Below are positions 45,015 to 54,709 of a DNA stretch of 64,000 nt, piece by piece. Under the pieces are notes generated by a model. The model was not told where the DNA came from. It made no database searches and was given only the letters and a program-made list of their open reading frames with translations. A program made the translations under genes and the position numbers. Positions within the stretch are counted from its first letter, which is position 1; each line of letters opens with the position of its first letter. The DNA comes from Candidatus Stramentimicrobium fermentans (lineage in GTDB: Bacteria; Atribacterota; Phoenicimicrobiia; Phoenicimicrobiales; Stramentimicrobiaceae), in contig JAAYOB010000002.1 in the NCBI GenBank assembly GCA_012520575.1, positions 1 through 64,000 on the forward strand, read 5' to 3'.

Positions 45015-45050
45015 TATAAAATAAATCCAAAATTAAGGGGGTATTAATTT

Positions 45051-45539
45051 ATGGATATTCTGGAAAATAAGAATATAGAAAAAAAATCGGCAGAAGAAGA
45101 GAAGAATTTAGAATTGGGGAAAATCTCTGTTTCTAAAGATGTTGTTGCTATTATCGTAGCAATGGAGGCAATTAAAGTAAAAGGTGTAGTGGGCTTAACA
45201 GGCGGCAGAAAAGGTCTTGCCGCACCGATTTTAGATAAGAACAATTTGAACAAAGGTATTGATGTGGTGATGGCCCAGAATCAGAAAGAAGTTGCCTTAA
45301 CTGTATCATTGGTAGCAGACTATAGTGTTGGTATCTATCAGACTGCCCGGGAAGTACAGAAAAATATTAAAAAAGCTGTAGAGACCATGGCCGGCTTAAT
45401 AGTCTCTAAGGTAGATATAAATGTTCTCGATGTTAAATTTAAAGAAGACTTAGAAAAGGAGAAAAAAGAGGAAGATACTAAAAAAGAGAAGCCTGTTGAG
45501 GTAAAAGAAAAAACTCCTGCTAAAAAGGATGATAAATAA
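45051..45539 (+). CDS. Asp23/Gls24-family envelope protein
   Basis: 162 residues: Asp23 domain (about 20-130, ISVSKDVVAIIVAMEAIKVKGVVGL, YSVGIYQTAREVQKNIKKAVETM, SKVDINVLDV) and a Lys/Glu-rich tail. Alkaline-shock/envelope-stress family. Unit ends at the terminator at 45570. Confidence 0.85.
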   Translation: MDILENKNIEKKSAEEEKNLELGKISVSKDVVAIIVAMEAIKVKGVVGLTGGRKGLAAPILDKNNLNKGIDVVMAQNQKEVALTVSLVADYSVGIYQTAREVQKNIKKAVETMAGLIVSKVDINVLDVKFKEDLEKEKKEEDTKKEKPVEVKEKTPAKKDDK

Positions 45540-45569
45540 GTATAAAATTAAACCCGGAATATAAATTTT

Positions 45570-45621
45570 GAAAAATATTTCTCTAAAATTTTCAAATTCT
45601 AGGGAAATATTTTTCATTTTT
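45570..45621 (+). terminator. Terminator after the parAB-amaP-asp23 unit
   Basis: Arms 45570-45584 and 45601-45615 pair over 15 bp with one G-T wobble, followed by ATTTTTAA. It ends the unit just before the DUF401 gene. Confidence 0.65.
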
Positions 45622-45644
45622 AATACCGGCAGAAGGAGAGCGTC

Positions 45645-46865
45645 TTGACTGAAAGTATCAAATTATTTTCTGTAACAATACTTATAGTCTTTTTGTTGAG
45701 AATGAGGTGTGATTTAGGTCTAACCATGTTTCTGGCTTCACTCTCCTTAAGTATTCTATTTAAGATTGGCTTTAAATCACTATTTTACAATGCTTATCTC
45801 ACCATCATTGACCCCATCACCCTGCTCTTGGTTGGGGCAGTAGTATTTGTCTATATCTTGAGCGGGATTTTAAAAAGAACAAAGAACATGGAAGGTATTG
45901 TGGGGTCCTTGCAATATCTAATTGCCGACCATCGGCTGATACTATTTTTAATTGCCTCTTTTTTAGGTTTAATTCCTATGGTATCAGGTGCCATGTTTTC
46001 CGCACCTTTAGTAAAGGAGATTGGAGAGAAGAGCCGGGTAAAGTCTGAAGATATGATGCTGTCCAATTATTGGTTTCGACACGTCTGGGAATTTATCTGG
46101 CCCCTGATTCCCGGGGTGGCATTATATGCTTCTATGCTCGGGATTAGCTTATCAGAAATGATGGTCAGACAATTCCCCTTAACTATTATAGCCTTAGGCA
46201 TTGGATTTTTCTGGATGTTTCTTAGTATAGAAAAAAGAAATAATCATAATAAGAATCTAAATGATTATAAATCACATCTATTAACATTTTTACAGGGTGT
46301 TTGGCCTATACTATTGGTGCTCTCTTTAGTGCTTTTTTTAAGAGTTCACCTTCTTACCGCTTTAAGTGTAAGTGCCATCCTTTTGATTATAGTGCATAAA
46401 CTATCTCTGAAAACGCTGCTGGAGATTATTAAATACGATATTCCCCTTAAGGTCGTTACCATGATTTTCGGAATTATGCTCTTCAAACAAATCTTAAATG
46501 CCACTAATTCCTTAGGCTCCGTTTCTCAATTTCTTTCTGATATGGGCATTAATATATGGGCTATCTTGTTTGTGATTCCTTTTTTATTAGGGCTATTAAC
46601 AGGTATTACCGCTGGTTTCGTGGGGGTGAGTTTTCCCATTGTGCTGCCATTGATAACGAAGAATGGTTCCCCGAATATATCTATGGCTATGTTTGCTTAC
46701 TTGGCCGGCCTTTCGGGTATGATGCTATCGCCAATGCATCTCTGTCTTGCTTTAACCGCAGAGTATTTTAAGGTTGATCTGTCAAAATTATATAAAAAAT
46801 TATTTTTAAATGTATTTGCCTTAATAATTTTCGGTTCTATCTATATCATCCTATTTGTCCGATGA
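45645..46865 (+). CDS. DUF401 integral membrane protein
   Basis: 406 residues, TTG start 7 bases after AAGGAG, about ten membrane helices. Family hallmarks PMVSGAMFSAPLVKEIGE and NYWFRHVWEFIWPLIPG. Resembles gluconate/anion permeases of the ion-transporter superfamily; substrate unknown. It is followed by a dehydrogenase, but a link is not shown. Confidence 0.85.
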   Translation: MTESIKLFSVTILIVFLLRMRCDLGLTMFLASLSLSILFKIGFKSLFYNAYLTIIDPITLLLVGAVVFVYILSGILKRTKNMEGIVGSLQYLIADHRLILFLIASFLGLIPMVSGAMFSAPLVKEIGEKSRVKSEDMMLSNYWFRHVWEFIWPLIPGVALYASMLGISLSEMMVRQFPLTIIALGIGFFWMFLSIEKRNNHNKNLNDYKSHLLTFLQGVWPILLVLSLVLFLRVHLLTALSVSAILLIIVHKLSLKTLLEIIKYDIPLKVVTMIFGIMLFKQILNATNSLGSVSQFLSDMGINIWAILFVIPFLLGLLTGITAGFVGVSFPIVLPLITKNGSPNISMAMFAYLAGLSGMMLSPMHLCLALTAEYFKVDLSKLYKKLFLNVFALIIFGSIYIILFVR

Positions 46866-47025
46866 CTGTTAATATTGAATATTTCTGTTCAGTCGGCAAT
46901 TATCAATTAGGAAAGAATGTTAAATACTGTAAATAATCAAAAATAATAAAATTAAGAGCGATTTATAGATAATAAATGTTTTTATGAAAATTCTCAGATT
47001 TTTATATTGATAAGGAGTAGAAGTA

Positions 47026-48078
47026 ATGTCTGATATGATTTTTAAATGTGATAATTTAATAAGTTTTTCTCAAGAAATCCTTAAAAAACTAGGCTTGAAT
47101 GAAAATGATGCAAAAACCGTAAGTAAAATATTAATAGAAGCAGATTTGAGAGGTATTTCTTCACATGGAATTGCCAGATTACCGATATATGCGAAAAGGA
47201 TTGAATACGGCCTAATTAATCCAAAGCCCGCAATTAAAGTATTAGAAGAAAACCAAACCTCGGCATTGTTAGATGCCGATAATGGTATGGGACATATTGC
47301 CTCATACCAGGCAATGGAATTATGCATAAAAAAAGCTAAAATATCCGGTACGGCATCGGTTGCAGTAAAAAATTCGAATCATTTTGGGATTAATGCTTAT
47401 TATACAATGATGGCAACAAAGGCAAATCTAATCGGGATGGCATTTACGAATACCTCTCCTTTAATGGCACCTTTTGGCGGAAGAGAAAGACTTTTGGGTT
47501 CAAATCCTTTAAGTATAGCTATTCCCGCAGGTAATGAGCCGGACGTTGTTATCGATATGGCAACAAGCGTGGCGGCAAGGGGAAAGCTTGAGGTAGCGGA
47601 AAGGAAGGGGGAAAGCATTCCTAAGGACTGGGCAATAGATGAAAAAGGCGAAGCAACAATTGATCCCAGAAAGGGATTAGCCGGAGCATTATTGCCTTTT
47701 GGGGGGCCAAAAGGATATGGTCTGGCAATTTTTGTTGATATTGTTTCTGGCATTATTACGGGATCGAATTTTGGCCCAAATTGTGGTTCTTTGTTCGAAG
47801 ACCTTGATCGTCCTCAAAACATTGGACACTTTTTTTTAGCAATAAATATAGAAAATTTTATTGAAATAAAAGAATTTAAGAAAAAAATGGACATTATGAT
47901 ACAAAATATTAAGACTTCTAAAAAGGCAGTAGGTTTTCAAAGAATTTACATGCCAGGGGAGATTGAATACGATAAACATATTGAACTTTTAAAAAATGGC
48001 ATCAAATTGAGCGAAAATACAATAGAGCAACTCAATAAATTAGCTCAAAATCTTGGAGTACCAAATCGTTTATCTTGA
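47026..48078 (+). CDS. Ldh-family NAD(P)-dependent malate/lactate/ureidoglycolate dehydrogenase
   Basis: 350 residues of the type-2 malate/L-lactate dehydrogenase fold: ADLRGISSHGIARLPIYAKRIEYGLINP, NHFGINAYYTMMA, LGSNPLSIAIPAG, FGGPKGYGLAIFVDI. Oxidises a 2-hydroxyacid. Specificity (malate, sulfolactate, ureidoglycolate) is open. Confidence 0.9.
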   Translation: MSDMIFKCDNLISFSQEILKKLGLNENDAKTVSKILIEADLRGISSHGIARLPIYAKRIEYGLINPKPAIKVLEENQTSALLDADNGMGHIASYQAMELCIKKAKISGTASVAVKNSNHFGINAYYTMMATKANLIGMAFTNTSPLMAPFGGRERLLGSNPLSIAIPAGNEPDVVIDMATSVAARGKLEVAERKGESIPKDWAIDEKGEATIDPRKGLAGALLPFGGPKGYGLAIFVDIVSGIITGSNFGPNCGSLFEDLDRPQNIGHFFLAINIENFIEIKEFKKKMDIMIQNIKTSKKAVGFQRIYMPGEIEYDKHIELLKNGIKLSENTIEQLNKLAQNLGVPNRLS

Positions 48079-48492
48079 TATATAGTTCTTTTATATTAAT
48101 TAATGAGCAAGATCTCATTAGTGTCGCTCAGACTGTGTTATGATAACATCTGTTTATCCATGATCGGGAGTTAAGTCAAAAAAATAAATGATAATAGGGA
48201 TTAAATAATTACAGACTAACCTCCGCCCATTAATAATGTATTCTTGATTAACACCGGTAAATTATAAGGGCTAGATTGAAACAGGTGCCAAAATAAAGTA
48301 GATTTTTACTATAAATTAAGTAAAATAAGGATATCTCGTGCGTGCGTATTTTAAACTATTTCTTTTCTAACCGGCAAGGCAGGGGTTACCTGAAATCATT
48401 ATAATCTGGTAAGAGAAAAAAGTACCTACAAAAATTTGGTACATACACATACTTATATATTCTATAAATATATTTTGGAAAGGAGAGGAATT
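48079..48492. other. Intergenic gap without recognised features
   Basis: About 410 bases, AT-rich. I see no gene, RNA or strong hairpin. The final 20 bases hold the ribosome site of the next gene. Confidence 0.5.
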
Positions 48493-49383
48493 ATGTCTAA
48501 ACCGAAGATTGGTTTTATTGGAATTGGCATCATGGGTTTTCCTATGGCTTGCAATCTGCTCAAGGCAGATTATCCCCTTATTGCTTATAATACCAGTGAA
48601 CCATCCTTAAACAAGGTAGTTAAAGAGGGTGCTGAAAGAGGAAAGTCCTGTGCCCAGGTGGCAAATAGCTGTGATATTATCATTACCATGCTGCCCAATT
48701 CTCCTGATGTTCAGAGAGCTGTACTGGGTGAGGGGGGAATTTTAGAGGGAGCCAGTAAGGGCCAAATCTATATAGATATGAGCTCCATTGCCCCTTTAGT
48801 TTCCCGATCCGTCGCCCGGGAATTGGCTAAGAAGAGCATAGATATGCTGGATGCCCCGGTTAGCGGTGGACAGGAAAAAGCCCAATCAGGAACTTTGGCT
48901 ATCATGGTGGGAGGGAAAGAAGAGATTTTCAATTATTGTAAACCCGTGTTAGAGGTCTTAGGGAAACCGGTTTTAGTAGGAGATATAGGTGCCGGGCAGA
49001 CGGCGAAATTAGTTAATCAGGCCATCGTAGCTGTTAATATTGCCATAGTTGCCGAAGCCTTTCTGTTGGGCAAAAAAGCGGGAGTTGACCCGGAAAAAAT
49101 CTTTAATGCCATCAAGGGCGGGTTAGCCGGTAGTCAATGCCTTACCGACAAACTACCCCGCATGTTTAACGGAAATTTTGACCCCGGTTTCCGCTTGAGA
49201 CTACATGCCAAAGACCTGAATAATGTTTTACAGACCAGTCAGGAGCTGCATAATGCCATGCCCTTAACTGCCCAGGTTATGGAGATGGTGCAGTCCTTGC
49301 TTGCTGAAGGTTACGACGAGTTAGACCATGCCGGACTGGCATTATTCTATGAGAATATGAATAAAATTTCCCTAAAAAAATAA
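48493..49383 (+). CDS. Beta-hydroxyacid dehydrogenase, GarR/tartronate-semialdehyde reductase type
   Basis: 296 residues from ATG 48493 (AAGGAGAGG upstream decides it). Rossmann motif GFIGIGIMGFPMACNLLKA, substrate motif DAPVSGGQEKAQSGTLAIMVGG, catalytic Lys in GAGQTAKLVNQ. Likely reduces tartronate semialdehyde or a similar 3-hydroxyacid partner using NAD(P)H. It is followed 25 bases later by a flavin reductase gene. Confidence 0.9.
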   Translation: MSKPKIGFIGIGIMGFPMACNLLKADYPLIAYNTSEPSLNKVVKEGAERGKSCAQVANSCDIIITMLPNSPDVQRAVLGEGGILEGASKGQIYIDMSSIAPLVSRSVARELAKKSIDMLDAPVSGGQEKAQSGTLAIMVGGKEEIFNYCKPVLEVLGKPVLVGDIGAGQTAKLVNQAIVAVNIAIVAEAFLLGKKAGVDPEKIFNAIKGGLAGSQCLTDKLPRMFNGNFDPGFRLRLHAKDLNNVLQTSQELHNAMPLTAQVMEMVQSLLAEGYDELDHAGLALFYENMNKISLKK

Positions 49384-49408
49384 TTTAGGGAAATAGAAGG
49401 AGTTAGAC

Positions 49409-50095
49409 ATGAAGGTAGTTCTGGAAGAAAAACGAAAAGAAAATGAAGGCGTATATAGTCTTGTTTTTCAGACTGAAGAACCGGTCTCCTGGCAAGCCGG
49501 CCAGTATATGGTTTTAAATATTCCTCATGCTAATCCTGATGATAGAGGAGAAACTCGCCATTTTACCATCTCATCAGCACCTTTTCAAAAAAAACCCATG
49601 ATTACCACCCATTATCTAGCGGAAGAAGGCAGCTCTTTTAAAAGGGCCCTCTTTGCCAAAAAGCAGGGAGATACGGTGGAAGTCCTGAGAATTGATGGAG
49701 AATTTACTTTAAATAAGGAATATAAAAAGTTAGCTTTTATTGCAGGCGGCATCGGAATAACTCCTTACCACGCCATGCTCTTAGAATTAGCAAAAGAAAA
49801 AGATGATAGGGATGTAATATTGATTTATAGCAACAAAGATAAAAATCATATTGCTTTTAAAGACACCTTAGAACGCTTAGAAAAAGAGTATAACAGCTTA
49901 AAATTAGTAAATATTTTTTCACCCCGGAGAGCCGATACTAACTTAATCAAAGAAGTAGTTCCGGACATGGTTGAGCGGGCTTTCTATCTCTCCGGTCCCA
50001 TAAGATTGGTTAAAGCGGTAGAGGAAGTATTACAGCAGCTCAATATCAGCAGAGACCATATAAGGAAAGATTATTTTCCACGTGTTGATGAGTAA
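49409..50095 (+). CDS. Ferredoxin-NAD(P)+-reductase-like FAD protein
   Basis: 228 residues: FAD domain with RHFTISSAP and NAD domain with AGGIGITPYHAMLLEL, ending LSGPIRLVKAVEEVL...KDYFPR. No iron-sulfur domain of its own. Electron donor and acceptor unknown; GAAGGAG before the ATG. Confidence 0.88.
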   Translation: MKVVLEEKRKENEGVYSLVFQTEEPVSWQAGQYMVLNIPHANPDDRGETRHFTISSAPFQKKPMITTHYLAEEGSSFKRALFAKKQGDTVEVLRIDGEFTLNKEYKKLAFIAGGIGITPYHAMLLELAKEKDDRDVILIYSNKDKNHIAFKDTLERLEKEYNSLKLVNIFSPRRADTNLIKEVVPDMVERAFYLSGPIRLVKAVEEVLQQLNISRDHIRKDYFPRVDE

Positions 50096-50194
50096 TTTTT
50101 AAACAGTTATAGAATAAATTTTTAAAATTAAAACATTTGTCCATATATAGCATGCGGGCGTAATGATTATTATGTTGATAAGGAAAGTAAGCAG

Positions 50195-51166
50195 TTGGCT
50201 ATAGAATATTCTGAAAAAGAGAGAGAAGGCATAATTGTTATCGGTGGTGCCAATATAGATGTAAAGGGTAAACCAAAAAATTTCCTGCAATGGATGACCT
50301 CCAACCCAGGCAGTATTCAAGTCAGCCATGGCGGAGTGGGAAGAAACATTGCCCATTATTTAGGACTGCTTAATATCCCTGTTACCTTTTTAAGTGCTGT
50401 TGGTGATGATGAAGCGGGCAGAGAGATATTGGAGAAGCTGAGACATGCGCAGGTACAGACCGGTGAGATTATTCAGTCTAAAAAGGACCCGACCGGAAAA
50501 TATATAGCTGTTCTCAATGAAAAAGGAGATATGGAGGTCGGGATAAGTGATACGGAAATTATGAAAAGGGTTACCCCTCGCTATCTTATTGCCAAAGCAG
50601 GGATTATCAGGAAAAACCGCATGGTGATTATCGATGCCAATCTCACTACCCGTGCCCTAAACCATATTGCCTCTTTCTGCAGTAGTGAAAATATTCCCAT
50701 ACTTGTTGATCCGGTATCTGTAGAAAAAAGCAGAAAACTATTAGGAATCCTGCCTAAAATTGATTTTTTAACTCCCAATATGGGAGAACTTAGTTCTCTT
50801 TCCGGTACTATAATTAAAGAGATAGGTGATAGCAAAAGAGCAATAGAGCGACTTATGAAAAAAGGAGTTAATCATATTATCTTAACCGGAGGCACACAGG
50901 GGGCTTACCTCTATTCTAAGGAAGTCCCGGAGGGAAAGTTTATCAGAACCAGGAGAAGAAAAATGGTAGATAGTACCGGAGCGGGGGATGCCCTGTTGGC
51001 CGGTTTTGCTTATGGCTTGTATCATAATTATGAACTTAGTCAAGCGGTTCAGGCGGGTCTTATTATGTCGGCTTTAACGGTTACTTCTTCCCAGACGGTA
51101 TACTCGAAATTAAATGAGATGATGCTAAAGAAAGAGTTTTCCAGAACATTTAGCAGGAGCTTATAA
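50195..51166 (+). CDS. psuK: Pseudouridine kinase (PfkB family)
   Basis: 323 residues, TTG start. PfkB signatures VIGGANIDVKGKP at the start and DSTGAGDALLAGFAYGL near the end. The call as PsuK rests on the N-terminal motif and on psuG following two bases after the stop. It phosphorylates pseudouridine for ring cleavage by PsuG. Confidence 0.88.
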   Translation: MAIEYSEKEREGIIVIGGANIDVKGKPKNFLQWMTSNPGSIQVSHGGVGRNIAHYLGLLNIPVTFLSAVGDDEAGREILEKLRHAQVQTGEIIQSKKDPTGKYIAVLNEKGDMEVGISDTEIMKRVTPRYLIAKAGIIRKNRMVIIDANLTTRALNHIASFCSSENIPILVDPVSVEKSRKLLGILPKIDFLTPNMGELSSLSGTIIKEIGDSKRAIERLMKKGVNHIILTGGTQGAYLYSKEVPEGKFIRTRRRKMVDSTGAGDALLAGFAYGLYHNYELSQAVQAGLIMSALTVTSSQTVYSKLNEMMLKKEFSRTFSRSL

Positions 51167-51167
51167 T

Positions 51168-52112
51168 ATGGATTACTTTGAAATTTCAAAAGAAATTAAA
51201 GAAGCAATTGGCAAGGGCAGAGAAGGTAAGCCCGTAGTGGCACTGGAATCCAATCTTATTACTCATGGCCTTCCTTTTCCGGAAAATATTAATACTGCTT
51301 TTCAGATGGAAAAGAACATTCGCGATGAGGGGGCAATCCCCGCTACTATAGCCATTTTAAATGGTAAGATAAAAGTTGGCTTGAGTCATGACGAAATTGA
51401 AAAACTGGCACAATTCCCAAATACCATTAAAGCCAGTAAGAGAGATTTATCCGCACTGTTAACCAAAGAAATGAATGGCGGCACCACGGTTGCCTTAACC
51501 ATGTGGATTGCCCATCGCTGTCAGATAGTGTTCTTTGCCACAGGAGGTATTGGCGGAGTACATAGCGACTTTGGGGGAGAAGATAATATGGATATCTCGG
51601 CTGATTTGACCGAACTTTCCCGAACCCCGGTTGCGGTTCTCTGTTCCGGTCCCAAGGCCATTTTGGATATCCCTCGCACCATGGAATATTTAGAAACCAT
51701 GGGTGTTCCGGTATTGGGCTATAAGACCAAAGAACTGCCGGATTTTTACAGTCAATCCAGCCATGTAAAGGTAGATTTTCCGGTGAAAGATGCGCAGGAA
51801 GCAGCGCAAATTGTCTGGACCCATCTGCACTTAAAGATGGGCACCGGTTTGGTAATCGCTAATCCGATACCGACAGAATTTGCTCTCAGCAAAAAGAAGG
51901 TGGACCATTGGATAGAACAAGCCCAACAGTCCGCCCAAAAGGAGAATATAAAGGGCAAACAACTTACCCCGTATCTCTTAAATAAGATTAAGGAATTTAG
52001 TGAGGGAAGAAGTTTAAAAGCAAATATAGAACTGTTAAAACATAATGCTACCGTAACAGCCCAAATTGCACTGGCTTATCAGGAGATTCTTCTTTCCGGC
52101 CCCCATAAATGA
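51168..52112 (+). CDS. psuG: Pseudouridine-5'-phosphate glycosidase
   Basis: 314 residues: ALESNLITHGLPFPENI, IKASKRDLSALL (with the catalytic Lys), GGTTVALTMWIAH, ATGGIGGVHSDFGG. Splits pseudouridine 5'-phosphate to uracil and ribose 5-phosphate. Coupled with psuK, so the cell salvages modified nucleosides from RNA. Confidence 0.95.
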   Translation: MDYFEISKEIKEAIGKGREGKPVVALESNLITHGLPFPENINTAFQMEKNIRDEGAIPATIAILNGKIKVGLSHDEIEKLAQFPNTIKASKRDLSALLTKEMNGGTTVALTMWIAHRCQIVFFATGGIGGVHSDFGGEDNMDISADLTELSRTPVAVLCSGPKAILDIPRTMEYLETMGVPVLGYKTKELPDFYSQSSHVKVDFPVKDAQEAAQIVWTHLHLKMGTGLVIANPIPTEFALSKKKVDHWIEQAQQSAQKENIKGKQLTPYLLNKIKEFSEGRSLKANIELLKHNATVTAQIALAYQEILLSGPHK

Positions 52113-52177
52113 TTATATTTTATACCAAAGCTGCCCTATTATCGGAAAGCACTCTCAGTTGGCCGGAAGAAAAGGAA

Positions 52178-52399
52178 CTAAGTTCTTTTCAGTAAGCTGT
52201 TTTTAATCTGTTTTAACGCTCTATGCCTTCTATAATTAATGGTTTGTTGGGATTCATTTAACAATTCCCCAATCTCGGCATCACGATAACCCCACCAATA
52301 ATAGAGCAATATAATTTCGCGGTCCTGCCGGCTAAGTTCATCCAAACACCCTTTTAAAGTATTGCTTTTAAATTTACATTCTATACCATAGTAATCCAT
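52178..52399 (-). CDS. Sigma-factor region-4 half of a split sigma factor
   Basis: 73 residues: sigma-70 region 4 with HTH (LSRQDREIILLYYWWGYRDAEIGELLNES...INYRRHRALKQI). It begins with ATG directly after the TAA of 52400-52738, in the same frame, so one stop codon separates the halves. GGGAG lies six bases before this ATG, so independent or coupled start is plausible. Full length without the stop would be about 186 residues, normal for a small alternative sigma. Confidence 0.8.
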   Translation of the reverse strand: MDYYGIECKFKSNTLKGCLDELSRQDREIILLYYWWGYRDAEIGELLNESQQTINYRRHRALKQIKNSLLKRT

Positions 52400-52738
52400 T
52401 TATTTCTCCCGCCCCTTTTCATACATTTTTCTAAAATATGTCCATAATCCCCATTTGAGTCTTTTCTTTATATAGCCGGCAAAGGTAACAGGGGGCATAG
52501 GCGTATATTGGTAGACTCCGGTAATGAAGTACAAAACAGACTGTTGATAAATATCTTCGTATTCTGATCCCATTTGATAATAAAAACAGGCCTTCCTCTT
52601 AAAAAGTGGACTGAATTGTTCTATTAGTTGCAGCATGGCTTCTTTATCCCCTGTCTTAGCTTTCTGAATTAATTGGTCAGTCATATCTTTATTTTGATTA
52701 AAATTGCTGGGCTCTCTTCTGCCCTCTGAATCAGCCAT
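52400..52738 (-). CDS. Sigma-factor region-2-like half of a split sigma factor
   Basis: 112 residues: LIQKAKTGDKEAMLQLIEQFSPLFKRKAC, YEDIYQQSVLYFI and FAGYIKKRLKWGLWTYFRK resemble the HTH_16/region-2 part of small alternative sigma factors such as the UviA/BotR or SigO-RsoA types. GGAG precedes the ATG. Whether the TAA is a real gene border, a nonsense mutation or a read-through point cannot be told from this sequence. Confidence 0.75.
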   Translation of the reverse strand: MADSEGRREPSNFNQNKDMTDQLIQKAKTGDKEAMLQLIEQFSPLFKRKACFYYQMGSEYEDIYQQSVLYFITGVYQYTPMPPVTFAGYIKKRLKWGLWTYFRKMYEKGREK

Positions 52739-53164
52739 CCTTAATCAGCTCCTTCTGTTAATATATTATTTCTTTCATTCTTCTTGTCTAATAGTAAGCT
52801 GTAGAGGGTGTTGTTGTAGTCTGAAACCGGTAAATATAGAGGATATTTTTGATACATTTTTACCTGAATATTACTTTAATCTGAAATAACAGTCTAATAG
52901 CGATCTGAAAATACTCAGGACTATAGCAGAAAAGAGTGAAAAGCATCTTAACCAGGGAATTAGAAAGCTAAACGGGATAAGAAGAGGGTGCAAAATCTAA
53001 TTTTATTAAATATTGCAAGATAATATCTCCTGGCATAGACCAAGAAAAAACACACTTTTTCTACTTGTTTTTATCTTAAAAATATGAGGAAAAAATGAGA
53101 ATATTTAGAAGAATAGCATTACTTGAGATATTAATGACCTTTCCCGTTACCTCATTATTAAGCA
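52739..53164. other. Gap without recognised features
   Basis: About 425 bases between the sigma gene and the alcohol dehydrogenase stop. I see no gene or clear hairpin; it must hold the sigma-gene promoter if that gene is separately transcribed. Confidence 0.4.
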
Positions 53165-54337
53165 CTATTGTTTATTTGTAGAATGGTCGGAATCGTAGGC
53201 ACGGTTGAAGAGCAGCAAATAATCTTCTTTGGTCATCGGTCTGGGGTTACTGCTATTGGAACCGTTTTGAAAGGACATTTCTGCCAACATTTCAAAATCA
53301 CCCGGATTTACCCCTAAAGACCTAATCCCCGGTAAACCAATCTCCTTAACCAATTTTTTAATAAGTTCAATGCCTCTTGCCGCTGCTCTCCGGTCATTAT
53401 GCTCCGTAATTCCCATGGCTCTTGCTACCCTGGCATATTTATATTCGGCATAAGGTAAATTATATTCCATAACGTAGGGCAGTAATATGGCATTACACAT
53501 ACCATGAGGTGCGTCGTATACCCCACCCATTGATTCTGCCATACAGTGCACCGAGCCCACATCAGCATGGCTGAAGGATAGCCCCGCTAAAAGACTGCCC
53601 ATCATCATCTTATCTCGTGCCTCAAGGTTTTCTCCGTTTTTTACCGCTTCAACTACATTTGAGGCAATGAATTCTACAGCGTACAATCCCGCGGCCTCCG
53701 CTATCGGTTCAGTACAGTTGGCGGTGTAGCCCTCTATGGCATGGGTGAGGGCATCGATTCCGGTAGCGGCAGTAATCAGAGGAGGAACGGTTACGGTCAG
53801 CTCCGGGTCTACAAGAGCGGTTTTCGCCGCTATAGAAGCACTTTTGATGGTAAATTTAAATTTTTCTTGAGTATCGGTAATAACAGAGGAGAAAGTTATC
53901 TCACTTCCGGTACCGGCGGTAGTCGGTATAGTGATAAGGGGCAGACAATCACCCTGCACTTTATTTATACCGCGGTAATCTTTTGCCTTACCTTCCTGAA
54001 TTGCCAAAACGGCAACGGCTTTGGCCGCATCTATTGGACTTCCGCCGCCGAAAGCGATCAGCGTATCGACTGCCTCTTCTTTTGCTCTCTGGGTACAGGC
54101 TTCTACTTCATAGTCTTTTGGGTTTGCTCCAATCTCATCATAGACAGTAAATTCAATTTTTTCAGCACCTAATAGTCCGGATAATTTGTTAACCATTCCG
54201 GTTTTAACCAGACCTTTGTCGGTTATGACCATCACTTTTTTGGCCTTTAATATTTGCAGCTCTTCTCCCAATACTGTTAACATTCCTGCACCATACCTTA
54301 TCTTGGTAGGTAAAACAAATTCAAACGGACTGATCAT
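53165..54337 (-). CDS. Iron-containing alcohol dehydrogenase
   Basis: 390 residues, group III Fe-ADH. NAD motif FGGGSPIDAAKA, TIPTTAGTGSE, metal ligands in ATGIDALTHAIEGY and HADVGSVHCMAESMGG...APHGMCNAILLP. Oxidises alcohols or reduces aldehydes with NAD(P)H. GGAGGGAG before ATG. Possible partner of the AOR at 55779 in aldehyde/alcohol metabolism. Confidence 0.93.
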   Translation of the reverse strand: MISPFEFVLPTKIRYGAGMLTVLGEELQILKAKKVMVITDKGLVKTGMVNKLSGLLGAEKIEFTVYDEIGANPKDYEVEACTQRAKEEAVDTLIAFGGGSPIDAAKAVAVLAIQEGKAKDYRGINKVQGDCLPLITIPTTAGTGSEITFSSVITDTQEKFKFTIKSASIAAKTALVDPELTVTVPPLITAATGIDALTHAIEGYTANCTEPIAEAAGLYAVEFIASNVVEAVKNGENLEARDKMMMGSLLAGLSFSHADVGSVHCMAESMGGVYDAPHGMCNAILLPYVMEYNLPYAEYKYARVARAMGITEHNDRRAAARGIELIKKLVKEIGLPGIRSLGVNPGDFEMLAEMSFQNGSNSSNPRPMTKEDYLLLFNRAYDSDHSTNKQ

Positions 54338-54709
54338 GATTTCCTAACTCCCTCCCCATAACAAATTGTTAAAGCACGGATAATTATTACCTACTTGTTT
54401 TTCATTACAGGTAAACCGTTTTTCAGTTTCCATTTCCCGGTTTTCAGAAAGAAAGACAAAAAATAATACACTTCTATAATATACAAGATTTATCTTTGTA
54501 TAAAAAGAATTTTTCAAATGTTTTTCTTTAATTATAATCTTTCTCTAAAATACTAATACCTATCTCGCCAATTTTCCATTATAATGAAATATCATACTTT
54601 ACATTTTTTACAGATTTGCTTTCAACAAAAACTGATAAGATCTTGAACCGGAATATTTATTTCAGAAAGTTGAGCTACAGATTAACTTTAATTGGGAGGA
54701 GAAAGTAAC
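54338..54709. other. Divergent promoter region between the Fe-ADH gene and nagB
   Basis: AT-rich, no coding content. Promoters of both genes should lie here, but I cannot fix one with confidence. GGGAGGAG just before 54710 is the nagB ribosome site. Confidence 0.45.
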
